Assembly (NCBI GenBank): GCA_016284875.1
Contig: JAEEPS010000022.1
Coordinates: 1 to 40,960 of the forward strand
DNA length: 40,960 nucleotides
Origin: Salinivirgaceae bacterium
GTDB taxonomy: Bacteria; Bacteroidota; Bacteroidia; Bacteroidales; SZUA-534
Direction: 5' to 3'
In this document: in pieces, positions 23,882 to 32,551 of the stretch
Position numbering within the stretch: position 1 is the first letter of the stretch
Layout: each line of letters opens with the position of its first letter
Notes under the pieces: generated by a model
Database searches by the model: none
Seen by the model: the letters and a program-made list of their open reading frames with translations, nothing else
What the model was told of the DNA's origin: nothing
Program-made: the position numbers and the translations under genes

Positions 23882-25522
23882 TTAATACCCAGGATTCTGT
23901 GCGATTCCCAAATCCTCGCCCTTCAGGCCTGTCGGAATCGGCTGACGGTAGTGGCGGCCCTTCACGTTGTTGTATTTGGCCACAAGGTGGTTGTGGATTT
24001 TGGTGAAGTAAGCCTCTTGGTCGGCGGTGTAGGTGTTGCCGAGCGATGTTTTCCAGTCGTCAGCAAAGTGCTTGTAATTCTTCACTTTCTGCACCGACGA
24101 AATCAAATCTTTCCAGCGATAAGAGTTGAGAACCGAGAACTGCTCGTAGGTGAACTCGTAGTCCCACTCGCGTTTGATTTGGTCGAAGGTCGGGGCGGCA
24201 ACAGTCTCAATGCCAGCGCGGGTGCGCAGTTGGTTGAACGGCTCAGCAGCCTCGCCATTGCGGCCAAGTTGCACAAGCGCCTCAGCCTTGATGAGCAGCA
24301 CTTCGGCGTAACGAATCTCGATGCGGTCAACCGAGTTGTGCGTAATCTCAATATTCTCAGCGTTTTCGTAACTTTGGTCAACACCCTTGCCGTTAATTGG
24401 CGTGTAAACGGGCGAGTAGTAATTGTAGGTTTTGCCGTCCTCAGGGTTCATAATCTTGGTGAAGTAAGTCTCAGCCAGACGTTTGTCGTTGGGCTGCTCA
24501 GCAAACCAGTCGTCGTAAAGGTTGTCGTCAGGAACCTCAGTGTGGTTTTGGCTGTAGCCGCTGCCGTTCTCACCGTTTTGGAACGGGAATGTCCACGAGC
24601 AGTGTGTTTGGTGGTTGCCCTGAGCGTCAAACTCGTCACCGTCGTGGGCAATGGTGAACAGATGCTCGTTGGTGCCGCGTTTGTTGCTCTCATACTCGCG
24701 TCCCCAGAGTTTGTTGTATTCGGGGTCCAGAGCCAGTTTCCCGCTCGAAATCACCTTGTTAGCGTACTCAACGGCCTTTTCCAGACGGGCGTCGGTTTTA
24801 GTGAAAGCAGGGTCGGTTTGCGTTGCCGCGATGGCTGCCACCTCGCTCTGTGACAGCGGGTTATCGCCCCAAACCAGATAAGCGCGGGCCAGCAAGCCCT
24901 GAGCGGCCTGTTTCGACGGAATGCGCGGGTCGCCGTTGTAGTCGTTCAGCAACTCTTCAGCAGCAGTGAAATCGCTGACAATCTGCTCAAAAACCTTGTC
25001 GATGCTCTGACGCTCGGTGGTTGAGCCGCCCTCTTCGGTGAACACAGGCACCTCGCCCCAAAGTTGGGTGAGTTTCAAATAGGCCAGCGCGCGAAGGAAT
25101 TTGGCCTTGCCCACGGCTGCGTTGTAGCCTTGCTGACTTATCTTGCCAGCCTTCAAAGAGTTTGATACTGTGGTAATTGCCTCGTTCGCTTGCGCGATGC
25201 CAAGAAACAGATGGTTGAAAATTTTCACCTGATACCAGGTTGTCGGTTCCTGCTCAAAGCGGCTGTTCACGGGGCCAGCCTCGCTCTCTTCGCCCTCAAA
25301 CGATGTCAACTTGTTGGAATTCAGTTCGATGATGAACGAGAACGATGACGAGAGCGGCTGCCAGTGGCTGTAAACGCCGTTCACAAGCGAAATGGCGCTT
25401 GCGTCGTCGGCCACAACGTTCTCTGTATCAATCTGATTCTCGTCGTCGTTATCCTCTTTGCACGACGAAAATCCTGCCAAAAGTGCTGATGCAATAACTG
25501 CTAAAAAAATTCTCTTATTCAT
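23882..25522 (-). CDS. SusD/RagB-family outer-membrane lipoprotein
   Basis: A 546-residue lipoprotein with signal peptide ending GFSSC and an acidic KEDNDDENQ stretch. TPR-like helices carry the typical SusD features: WYQVKIFNHLFLGIAQANEAI, GKAKFLRALAYLKLTQLWGEVPVF, ARAYLVWG, EIRYAEVLLIKAEALVQLGRNGEA and the C-terminal REWDYEFTYEQFSVLNSYRWKDL. It forms the lid of the SusC pore and captures the ligand at the cell surface. The upstream gap of 261 bases after susC holds AT-rich degenerate repeats and no clear promoter. No glycoside hydrolase is nearby, so the ligand need not be a glycan. Confidence 0.95.
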   Translation of the reverse strand: MNKRIFLAVIASALLAGFSSCKEDNDDENQIDTENVVADDASAISLVNGVYSHWQPLSSSFSFIIELNSNKLTSFEGEESEAGPVNSRFEQEPTTWYQVKIFNHLFLGIAQANEAITTVSNSLKAGKISQQGYNAAVGKAKFLRALAYLKLTQLWGEVPVFTEEGGSTTERQSIDKVFEQIVSDFTAAEELLNDYNGDPRIPSKQAAQGLLARAYLVWGDNPLSQSEVAAIAATQTDPAFTKTDARLEKAVEYANKVISSGKLALDPEYNKLWGREYESNKRGTNEHLFTIAHDGDEFDAQGNHQTHCSWTFPFQNGENGSGYSQNHTEVPDDNLYDDWFAEQPNDKRLAETYFTKIMNPEDGKTYNYYSPVYTPINGKGVDQSYENAENIEITHNSVDRIEIRYAEVLLIKAEALVQLGRNGEAAEPFNQLRTRAGIETVAAPTFDQIKREWDYEFTYEQFSVLNSYRWKDLISSVQKVKNYKHFADDWKTSLGNTYTADQEAYFTKIHNHLVAKYNNVKGRHYRQPIPTGLKGEDLGIAQNPGY

Positions 25523-25783
25523 AATTTCAAATGTTTTTAAATTGTTGATTTATTGTTTTTTAATTGCTTTATTTTAAGTTTTTCAAACCTCTGCTATGAA
25601 CCACCCGATTCTAAACCGCTGATTCAATTTTAACATTTCCATTTCCTTGATATTTAATATTTTAAATGTTAATATTCCGTTTTATCTGTTTCAGCCCTTC
25701 GGCCAAATTGTTCATTGTTAATTATTAATTGTTAATTGATAATTCTGTGTAAATCAGTGTATTCTGTGTCGTCTGTGCGATAA

Positions 25784-28700
25784 TCACAACGTCAGTTTCA
25801 CCCCCGCAACCACACTGCGCGAAGCGGGATAAACGCCTGAATCAGTGCCACTTGCCACTTCGGGGTCGTAGCCCTTGTAGCGTGTGGCGGTGAGCAGGTT
25901 GCTGCCCGTGGCAAACACCCGCAACTGCGCGTTGTATTCCTTTGGAAGCGGCACGTTGTAGCCGATGGTCAGTTCGCGAAGTTTCAGATAGCCAGCGTTT
26001 TGCACATATCGGCTGTCGATGTGGGCGAACGGACGCGGACGGCTTGCCAGCGGCAGCGTGTTGCCGCCGTTTTCGGGTGTCCACGAGTCCTTGACGGTTG
26101 CCAGAACATTGTACGAATCGCCCGTCAGTTCGAGCCTGCGGCCCAGCGCGTTATACACCTTGTTGCCCACGCTGAACCCGAACGATGCCGAAAAATCGAT
26201 GCCTTTCCAGTTCACCTGCGTCGAGAATCCGCCAGTCAGTTTCGGTTGGATGCTGCCCAGAATCACGCGGTCGTTGCCGTCGATGCGGCCGTTGCCGTCG
26301 GTGTCCTCAAACTTCAGGTCGCCAGGCTGCGGCGTCTGACCGTTGATGGTTGGCAGTTTGGTCACGTCCTCGCCGCTCTGCACAATGCCGCTGAACTTCA
26401 GCCCGTAGAACGCGCCCAGCGGCTCGCCCTTGCGCAGAATCTGCTGATTGTCAGAACCTTGAATCACATTATTGGTCGTTCCCATATCGGTGATTCGGTT
26501 TTGGTTCAGTGCGGCGTTCACCGATGCCGTCCACGACAGCCGTTTGCGTTCAACCAGCGTTGTGTTCACTGCCAGTTCAACGCCTTTATTCACCACATTT
26601 CCAACGTTTTGCAACTGTGTTGTCACGCCCGTCGAGAAGCCCACGGGCACGTCGAGCAGAAGGTCGCTCGTTTTCTTGTAATAGATGTCGAAAACAAAGT
26701 CTAACTTATTGTTATACAGTCCCAAATCGAAACCCGCATTGTAACTTGCCGTGGTTTCCCACTTCAAGTTGTCGTTGGCCGTGTTCTTCTTCGCGTAACT
26801 GCTCGAACCGCCGTAAGAGCCTGTGGCATACGAAGTTGTGAAAGCATAATCGCTGATTTCCTGATTGCCCACAACGCCGCCCGTCAAGCGGATTTTCAGG
26901 TAGGTCACCTTGCTGAAAGTGCTCATAAACGCCTCTTTATCAACGTTCCACGACAGTCCGAGCGATGGGAAATAGCCCCAGCGGTGACTGTGCGCAAAGC
27001 GGCTCGAATTGTCGGCGCGGAAAGTGGCCGTCAAGTTGTATCTATCACTCAATGTGTAGTTTACGCGTGCAATGAGCGAATTCAATTTTGCCTCGCTGAT
27101 GCCCGTCTGCGGCGTATAGATGCCCGAGCCGTCGCCCAAATTGTACTGTTTCAGCACCTCGTTTGTGAAGTGATTGGTGCGCACAACGCTGTTGGTCGAT
27201 GTTGATGTCTGACGTGTGAAACCTGCCAGAAAATCAATCGATTGGCTGCCGCCCAAATCCTTCTGATAGGTGGCCGTGTATTCCTGCTGCCAAACGTCGG
27301 TCTGACGGTTGCCCGTGCCGCCCACGCCTTCAGTGGCAAGGCCCAGCGACGTGTACGCGCCCGAAAAAGTGTTCTGCGTCAAATGCTCGCTGTTCAGTCC
27401 GACCGACGCTTTAAGTGTCAGATTGCCAACCGTATAACTGCCCCAAACATTCGAGAGCAGATAGTTGTTAAGGTTTTCGGCCACGCTTTCGCGAAGGTCG
27501 TAAACAGGGTTGGCCGCGTGGTCGCCGATGGCGAAATAGGCGTACTCGTATGGGTTGCTGAAATTGTAGTCGCCGTTGGCGTTATAAACCTCAACCACAG
27601 GCGGCATAAGCAGCGCATAGACGAAACTGTTGGTGATTCCAGCCGAGAATGGCGACGAGTTGAAAACCTGCTTTTCGGTGGTCGTCAGGCCGCGCTGACG
27701 GATGCGTCCGTAAGTTGCGTTCACGCCGAAGCGCACCTGCTTGCGCGGTTCCCATTCCACGTTGGTGTGGAAGTTATATCGTTGAAAACCAGAATTTAAA
27801 ACAATACCGTCTTGGTCGGTATAGTTGGCCGAGAAGGTGTAGCGGCTCTTGTCGCCCGCCCCCTTCACGCTCAAGTCGTGCACCTGCTGAACGGCCGTCC
27901 GCAGAACGGCGTCCTGCCAGTCGGTGCCGCTGCCCAGAGCCGCAATCTGCTCGTCGGTGTAACTGCCCTTGTTGCTGAAATATTTCTTCTGAAAATCAGC
28001 CCATTCCGTCGCGTTAAGCAAGTCGAGTTTGTGACTCACGCGGCTCAAGCCGATGCTGTATCCATAGACAATGCCGCCGAATTTCTCGCCCGCCTTGCCT
28101 TTTTTGGTCGTTATCAGAATCACGCCGTTCGCACCGCGCGACCCGTAAATGGCTGTCGCAGAGACGTCTTTCAGCACCTCAACCGACTCAATGTCGTCGG
28201 GGTTCACCGTCGAGAGCGGATTCAGACTGCCCTCAATCGAGCCCAGGCCCGTGCCCGTGTTGGCCGCGTCCTTGAAATAGATGAAGCCGTCAATCACGTA
28301 GAGCGGTTCGTTGCTCGCATTCACCGAGTTACCGCCGCGGATGCGGATGTGACTGTCGGCGCCAGGCTGTCCGCTGCTTGCCGTAACGGCCAGTCCCGCA
28401 ACCTTTCCGCTCAACGCCTTGTCAACCGATGGCGCCGCCGTGCGGCTGATGGCTTCGGCTTTGACCGTGGCCACGCTGCCCGTCAGTTGCGTGCGTTTCT
28501 GCGTGCCGTAGCCCACCACAACCACCTCGCTCAACTTGTTCAGGTTTTCAGTCAGTTGAATTTCAATGGGTTCCGATGCCTCGTACACGTCGATTTCCTG
28601 CGAGCGGTAGCCCACAAACTGAATCAGCAGCGTGAGCGGAAGTTTCACTTTTGTTTTGAGCGTGAAGTTGCCGTCAAGGTCGGCCACCGTGCCCAGTTCG

Positions 28701-28846
28701 TTGCCCGTTGTCGGCACAATGGTTGACCCGATGAGCGGGTCGCCCGTCCGAGCGTCGGTCACGCGGCCAGTTATGGTGGTGGTCTGCGCCGACGCCGAAC
28801 TTGCTGACACAAAAGCAATTATAATTATGAGTAATATCTTTTTCAT
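25784..28846 (-). CDS. SusC/RagA-family TonB-dependent outer-membrane transporter
   Basis: A 1020-residue transporter. Signal peptide MKKILLIIIIAFVSASSASAQ, carboxypeptidase-regulatory-like domain (ITGRVTDARTGDPLIGSTI), TonB box region EVVVVGYGTQKR, plug with RIRGGNSVNASNEPLYVIDG and VEVLKDVSATAIYGSRGANGVILITTKKG, then the barrel ending AGVKLTL. I start at ATG 28846; a TTG 54 bases upstream lacks a signal peptide at its front. It is 80 bases after the binding-protein gene and probably co-transcribed from the leader-peptide promoter. The substrate is unknown, but the regulation points to a sulfur compound. Confidence 0.95.
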   Translation of the reverse strand: MKKILLIIIIAFVSASSASAQTTTITGRVTDARTGDPLIGSTIVPTTGNELGTVADLDGNFTLKTKVKLPLTLLIQFVGYRSQEIDVYEASEPIEIQLTENLNKLSEVVVVGYGTQKRTQLTGSVATVKAEAISRTAAPSVDKALSGKVAGLAVTASSGQPGADSHIRIRGGNSVNASNEPLYVIDGFIYFKDAANTGTGLGSIEGSLNPLSTVNPDDIESVEVLKDVSATAIYGSRGANGVILITTKKGKAGEKFGGIVYGYSIGLSRVSHKLDLLNATEWADFQKKYFSNKGSYTDEQIAALGSGTDWQDAVLRTAVQQVHDLSVKGAGDKSRYTFSANYTDQDGIVLNSGFQRYNFHTNVEWEPRKQVRFGVNATYGRIRQRGLTTTEKQVFNSSPFSAGITNSFVYALLMPPVVEVYNANGDYNFSNPYEYAYFAIGDHAANPVYDLRESVAENLNNYLLSNVWGSYTVGNLTLKASVGLNSEHLTQNTFSGAYTSLGLATEGVGGTGNRQTDVWQQEYTATYQKDLGGSQSIDFLAGFTRQTSTSTNSVVRTNHFTNEVLKQYNLGDGSGIYTPQTGISEAKLNSLIARVNYTLSDRYNLTATFRADNSSRFAHSHRWGYFPSLGLSWNVDKEAFMSTFSKVTYLKIRLTGGVVGNQEISDYAFTTSYATGSYGGSSSYAKKNTANDNLKWETTASYNAGFDLGLYNNKLDFVFDIYYKKTSDLLLDVPVGFSTGVTTQLQNVGNVVNKGVELAVNTTLVERKRLSWTASVNAALNQNRITDMGTTNNVIQGSDNQQILRKGEPLGAFYGLKFSGIVQSGEDVTKLPTINGQTPQPGDLKFEDTDGNGRIDGNDRVILGSIQPKLTGGFSTQVNWKGIDFSASFGFSVGNKVYNALGRRLELTGDSYNVLATVKDSWTPENGGNTLPLASRPRPFAHIDSRYVQNAGYLKLRELTIGYNVPLPKEYNAQLRVFATGSNLLTATRYKGYDPEVASGTDSGVYPASRSVVAGVKLTL

Positions 28847-28926
28847 AGATAAAATCCGAGTGAAAGGGTTGCGGACCGAGCGGCCCGCCCCTGTATTCAA
28901 AAACTTTTATGATGTTGGTAATCAGA

Positions 28927-29772
28927 CTATTCCTGTGCCAGGTCTTTCGATGGCAGTTTCAGCAGGCCGTATTGGTGCAGATACTGCGCGCCGTTTGTCA
29001 GCGTCCACTGCACAAAATCGTTGAGCAGCGCGTTCGAGTGGTCGTAGGCGAAAGCCGCGTTGCCCACAGGAATCTCGCTGTAGCGTGCGTGCTCGAGCAG
29101 TGTCAGAATCTCGTCGAGTTGGCCGTCGGCCAGCACCTGCTCACCCTGTTTGTCAAGGTCGAGCGGCAGCAGAGCGATGTCTTTCTTCAGTTGGCGGCTC
29201 TCAAGGTCGAAAATATTTGACAATGTGTTGATTGTGACGCCCCACGGGTCGCGACTCACGGCCTCTGTCAGGTAAGAGTCGTCGCCCGAAATCTTCTTTC
29301 CGCGATAGTCGGCAGCCGCCTCGTCGAAATGCTCGGCATAGAACCGCGACACCGACTGTTGGCCAGTTGCGGTGTAGATGTGGATTTTCTGCTCGGTGGC
29401 TGTCGGCTCGTCGTCCTCAAACAGGTCCTCAACAAAGAAGAGCGCCTTAATCCGTTTGGCGTTCAGGCGGCGACCAATCAGCCCCGCCGCTTCCGACTCT
29501 TTGGCAGAAACGGGCAGCACCGCATAGCGCGCAAAGTTCACACCGTCAGCGCTGTTGCTCACAACCGAAAGGCTGTTCTTCTCGCCAGCCTGCGCCTTGC
29601 CTGCCTTAAACACAAACTCAACGCCCGCGTTGGTCTTGCTGTATTCGTCGGCCCACTTCTCAACAAGCGGTTTGACCGAATTTGGCACGTGCACCGTAAC
29701 TTGTTGGCTTTGAGCCAAAACCGATGCCTGAAATCCTAAAACAATTGCTACTGTATATATTATCTTTTTCAT
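28927..29772 (-). CDS. Exported PstS-like substrate-binding protein
   Basis: A 281-residue protein with signal peptide MKKIIYTVAIVLGFQASVLAQ and no lipobox, so periplasmic. Features recall the PstS/ABC-type oxyanion-binding fold: VPNSVKPLVEKWADEYSKTNAG at the start, TATGQQSVSRFYAEHFD in the middle and DFVQWTLTNGAQYLHQYGLLKLP at the end. No ABC permease or ATPase gene accompanies it; instead it precedes a SusC/SusD pair. A polycysteine leader and the sulfur operator lie upstream, so a sulfur-containing ligand such as sulfate, a sulfonate or a thiol compound is more likely than phosphate. That is inference from regulation, not from binding residues. Confidence 0.78.
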   Translation of the reverse strand: MKKIIYTVAIVLGFQASVLAQSQQVTVHVPNSVKPLVEKWADEYSKTNAGVEFVFKAGKAQAGEKNSLSVVSNSADGVNFARYAVLPVSAKESEAAGLIGRRLNAKRIKALFFVEDLFEDDEPTATEQKIHIYTATGQQSVSRFYAEHFDEAAADYRGKKISGDDSYLTEAVSRDPWGVTINTLSNIFDLESRQLKKDIALLPLDLDKQGEQVLADGQLDEILTLLEHARYSEIPVGNAAFAYDHSNALLNDFVQWTLTNGAQYLHQYGLLKLPSKDLAQE

Positions 29773-29863
29773 TGTATTTTCGTTTTTAAAGTATTGATAT
29801 TGTATTTATTAAAGATTGTTGTGGCCTTCGTTTACAGCGGCGCCACGGTCCGCACTTCCAATC

Positions 29864-29911
29864 TCACTCGTTGCAACAGCAACACATTCGCATTCGTCTT
29901 GTCATTTCCAT
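29864..29911 (-). CDS. Polycysteine leader peptide, candidate cysteine attenuator
   Basis: A 15-codon frame, MEMTRRMRMCCCCNE, ends 91 bases before the binding-protein start. Four consecutive Cys codons (TGT TGC TGT TGC) stand next to the stop. An upstream in-frame ATG at 29929 would give 21 residues. Leader peptides rich in the end-product amino acid time ribosome stalling in attenuators; polycysteine leaders that act this way are described in mycobacteria. The RNA downstream can form GTGGC/GCCAC and GCGG/CCGC stems. The predicted start of transcription from the -7 box at 29955-29962 is about 30 bases upstream, so the peptide opens the transcript. That it is translated is inferred. Confidence 0.65.
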   Translation of the reverse strand: MEMTRRMRMCCCCNE

Positions 29912-29953
29912 TGTTTTATTCTGTTTCATTTCTCTCGTCTCATTTTTGACGAT

Positions 29954-30087
29954 GCAAAAGTGCAATGTTTGGAAATATCCACCAAATAGTTTGATTATAA
30001 CAGAAAATACAACTACAAAATCCACTTTCATAGAATCCAATTCTTTACACCCCCTCAAATAAGCCATATGCGTGGAATAAAATTCTA
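29954..30087. repeat. Left copy of a ~134-bp direct repeat carrying a promoter
   Basis: This block aligns along its length with 32552-32684 in the same orientation. Shared segments include GCAAAAGT-CAATG, GAAATATCCACCAAA, GAAAATACAAC-ACAA, ATAGAAT and a C-run near the far end. Together the two copies bracket the malY/metB-like pair. Both act as promoter regions for minus-strand genes. Confidence 0.75.
29955..29962 (-). promoter_or_regulatory. Promoter of the binding-protein/SusCD operon, -7 box CACTTTTG
   Basis: One mismatch to TAnnTTTG, with TTTGGTGGATATTT twenty bases upstream supplying the -33 TTTG. The corresponding promoter of the metB-like gene reads TACTTTTG. The leader peptide begins about 45 bases downstream. 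Confidence 0.6.
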
Positions 30088-30090
30088 CCA

Positions 30091-30111
30091 ACATGGTAGT
30101 TTGGTAGGTTA
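30091..30111 (-). promoter_or_regulatory. Putative sulfur-regulon operator upstream of the binding-protein operon
   Basis: Left arm AACCTAC, 7-base spacer, degenerate right arm CCATGTT, then GGTAGAA as at the copper-type receptor and cysK. A second perfect palindrome, CTACCA-ACA-TGGTAG (30086-30100), overlaps it. It is about 130 bases from the only recognisable -7 box, farther than at the other sites. Confidence 0.55.
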
Positions 30112-30140
30112 AAAAGGCCCGCAACTTTCGTCACGAGCCC
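30112..30140 (-). terminator. Rho-independent terminator of the metB-malY-like operon
   Basis: On the minus strand GGCTCG pairs with CGGGCC (one G-T wobble) and is followed by five T. It is 21 bases after the malY-like stop and directly abuts the operator of the next operon. Confidence 0.75.
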
Positions 30141-30161
30141 CTCAAAAAACAGAATAAAACT

Positions 30162-31346
30162 TCACTTCAAAGCATTTTTCAATCGTTCCAGCGCTTCTTG
30201 CAAGACAGCGCGCGGCGTGCCAACATTGAGCCGCATAAATCCTTCGCCGCCAGGACCAAACATTTCACCGTCGTTCAGTGCAAGACGGGCGCGATTTATA
30301 AATAGGTCGTTCAGTTGGGTGTGGTTGAGTCCGATCTGTCGGCAGTCGAGCCAGACAAGGAACGATGCCTGCGGACGCAACGGTTTGATTTTCGGTAGGT
30401 TATCGGTGCAGAAGTGTTCAACAAGCAGCACGTTTTCTTCAACATAATCAAGCATTTGGCGGCGCCACTCTTCGCCTTGCGTGAAGGCCGCAATGGTGGC
30501 AATGGGCGCAAAAAGCGTCGGCTCGTCGAACTCGTTGGCCGACATCCACTTGAACAGCGGGCGGCGCAGAGCCGGGTTGGGCACAATGGCGTATGAGCTC
30601 ACAATTCCGGCAATGTTGAATGTTTTCGACGGCGCGCCAAGCGTGATGCTGCAACGCGCGGCGGCTTCCGAAACGGTGGCAAACGGAATGTGGCGGTGGC
30701 CGAAAAGAGTCAGGTCGCAGTGAATCTCGTCGCTGATGACGATGACGTTGTTGCGGTCGCAGATGTCGGCCACGCGCTCAAGCGTTGCGCGGTCCCAGAC
30801 AATGCCGCCGGGGTTGTGCGGATTGCTTATCACCAGCATCCGGTTGCGCGGGTCGGCAGCCTGACGCTCAAGCAGTTCAAGGTCCATACGGTAGCCGGTG
30901 AGCGCGCCGTTGGCGGTTACTTCGCAAAGCTGATTGTTCACCACTTCGCGGCCGTTGCCAAGCGTGGTCAGGCGGAACGGATGATAGACCGGCGGCTGAA
31001 TGATGACGCGCTCGTCGGGTTTCAGCAAGGCATTGATTGCCATACCGATACCTTTCACAACACCCGGCACGTAAGTCAGCCATTCGCGCTCAATCTGCCA
31101 CTGATGGTGGTCCAGAATCCAGCGCTGAATCGACGTCCAAAGCTCGTCGGGCGTGGCGGTGTAGCCGTAAATGGGGTGCTCAACGCGTCGCCGAAGAGCG
31201 TCAACAACAAAAGGCGGCGTGGCAAAATCCATATCGGCCACCCAGAGCGGAAGCAAATCGGCTCGACCGTAACGCTGCTGCAAAACGCTGTGTTTAAGGT
31301 CGTTGCTGCCAGCGCGGTCAATCACTTCATCAAAATTATATTTCAT
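30162..31346 (-). CDS. patB: MalY/PatB-family PLP enzyme, probable cystathionine beta-lyase
   Basis: A 394-residue fold-type I aminotransferase-like enzyme. The PLP lysine is in GAPSKTFNIAG; ISNPHNPGG and ISDEIHCDL are the usual cofactor contacts, and LPLWVADMDF is the family opening. MalY/PatB proteins cleave cystathionine or cysteine conjugates to pyruvate, ammonia and a thiol, giving homocysteine from cystathionine. It overlaps the metB-like gene by four bases (ATGA), so the two are coupled. Seven of the twelve CCGG sites in the window lie in this gene, unlike all genes outside the pair. A general C-S lyase role is possible. Confidence 0.9.
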   Translation of the reverse strand: MKYNFDEVIDRAGSNDLKHSVLQQRYGRADLLPLWVADMDFATPPFVVDALRRRVEHPIYGYTATPDELWTSIQRWILDHHQWQIEREWLTYVPGVVKGIGMAINALLKPDERVIIQPPVYHPFRLTTLGNGREVVNNQLCEVTANGALTGYRMDLELLERQAADPRNRMLVISNPHNPGGIVWDRATLERVADICDRNNVIVISDEIHCDLTLFGHRHIPFATVSEAAARCSITLGAPSKTFNIAGIVSSYAIVPNPALRRPLFKWMSANEFDEPTLFAPIATIAAFTQGEEWRRQMLDYVEENVLLVEHFCTDNLPKIKPLRPQASFLVWLDCRQIGLNHTQLNDLFINRARLALNDGEMFGPGGEGFMRLNVGTPRAVLQEALERLKNALK

Positions 31347-32530
31347 CCCAAAGCCTGTTTAATATCTTTAAAAATGTCGTTAACATCTTCAAGACCAACG
31401 CTTAAGCGGATGGTTGTCTGCTTGACGTCCACTTCGCTCAGCTGCCTGTTGGTGAAGTTTCCAAAGATAGTTGATGCCGGGTGAATTGCCAGCGTCTTGT
31501 TGTCGAACAGGTTGGTGGCGCGCAGAATGAGCTGCAGGCGGTTCAGGAAGCTGAAACAGGCGTCGCGGTCGGCAAGGTCGATGGTGAGCATTGCGCCGCC
31601 GGTCGGGCCAAACTGCCGTTGCGCCCGCTCGTAGTACGGATTGTCGGGCAAACCGATATAATTTACTGATTTTATGCTTTTTAACTTTTGCAGTTTCTTT
31701 GCAAGTTTAAGCGCGTTGGCCGACTGCACACGGTAGCGCGCGTCCAGCGTCTCAAGGCCGAGAGTCTGCATATAGGCGGCGTGCGGGGTCATATACGAGC
31801 CCAGATTGAACAGAATCTCGTACGCAATCCGCTCGTGAAAGCCGGGAACCGCGCCGTAATCGATGACAAGGCCGCCAAGCGATGTGGCGCCGCCCGAGAC
31901 GTATTTGGTGCTCGAAACCAACTCAATATCAACGCCGAAGTCGGACAAGTGCGTCTCGGTGAACGGAATGGCCGTGGAATCGACAATCAGCGGAACATTA
32001 CACGCGTGAGCCGCCTGCGCAATCTGCTGCAAGTCAGCCACTTCGAGCTGCGGATTCGACACCGCTTCAAGAAAAACGCAGCAGGTGTTATCGTCGATTT
32101 TAGAGCGCAGTTGTTCAACATCGTTCATATTACAGACGCGCGCTTCAACGCCAAATCGCGCCAGCGTGCGGGTTATCAGGTTGAAAGTGTTGCCGAAAAG
32201 GTGTTTCGACGCCACAATATTCTTCCCATTCCCCGCAAGGGCGATGAACGTTGACGCGATGGCCGCCATACCCGAATTGAAAGCCGTCACGTGGGTTGCC
32301 CCGGTGATTGCCTTCACCTTCGACTCGAAGTAGGTAACTGTCGGATTTTCAACGCGCGAGTAGTCAGGTGCTTCAATGCGTCCGCAGAACGCGTCGGACA
32401 TTGTCTTGGCGTCGTCAAACTGATAGGCCACCGTGTTATAAACCGGCATACTTATTGCCCCGTAGGCGTCGCGGCGCGCAAACTGCGTATGTATCGCTTT
32501 TGTCTGTCTTTTAATAGTTTTCTGTGACAT
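31343..32530 (-). CDS. Trans-sulfuration PLP enzyme (MetB/MetC/MegL family)
   Basis: A 395-residue Cys/Met-metabolism PLP-dependent enzyme. The PLP lysine is in SSTKYVSGG; HVTAFNSGMAAIAS binds the phosphate, and SVGLEDVNDIFKDIKQAL is the typical end. It could be cystathionine gamma-synthase, cystathionine gamma-lyase or methionine gamma-lyase; these cannot be told apart here. Start at ATG 32530 rather than TTG 32584, because the promoter box (32553-32560) lies between them. Coupled to the malY-like gene by a four-base overlap, the pair most simply interconverts cysteine, cystathionine and homocysteine. Five CCGG sites fall in this gene. Confidence 0.9.
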   Translation of the reverse strand: MSQKTIKRQTKAIHTQFARRDAYGAISMPVYNTVAYQFDDAKTMSDAFCGRIEAPDYSRVENPTVTYFESKVKAITGATHVTAFNSGMAAIASTFIALAGNGKNIVASKHLFGNTFNLITRTLARFGVEARVCNMNDVEQLRSKIDDNTCCVFLEAVSNPQLEVADLQQIAQAAHACNVPLIVDSTAIPFTETHLSDFGVDIELVSSTKYVSGGATSLGGLVIDYGAVPGFHERIAYEILFNLGSYMTPHAAYMQTLGLETLDARYRVQSANALKLAKKLQKLKSIKSVNYIGLPDNPYYERAQRQFGPTGGAMLTIDLADRDACFSFLNRLQLILRATNLFDNKTLAIHPASTIFGNFTNRQLSEVDVKQTTIRLSVGLEDVNDIFKDIKQALG

Positions 32531-32551
32531 ATTTTTTCTGTGTTTTGACAG

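Noticed and set aside
29864..30124. 86-codon frame ending in the CCCC leader
   Set aside because: It would cross the promoter and direct repeat at 29954-30087. Only the last 15-21 codons lie within the predicted transcript.
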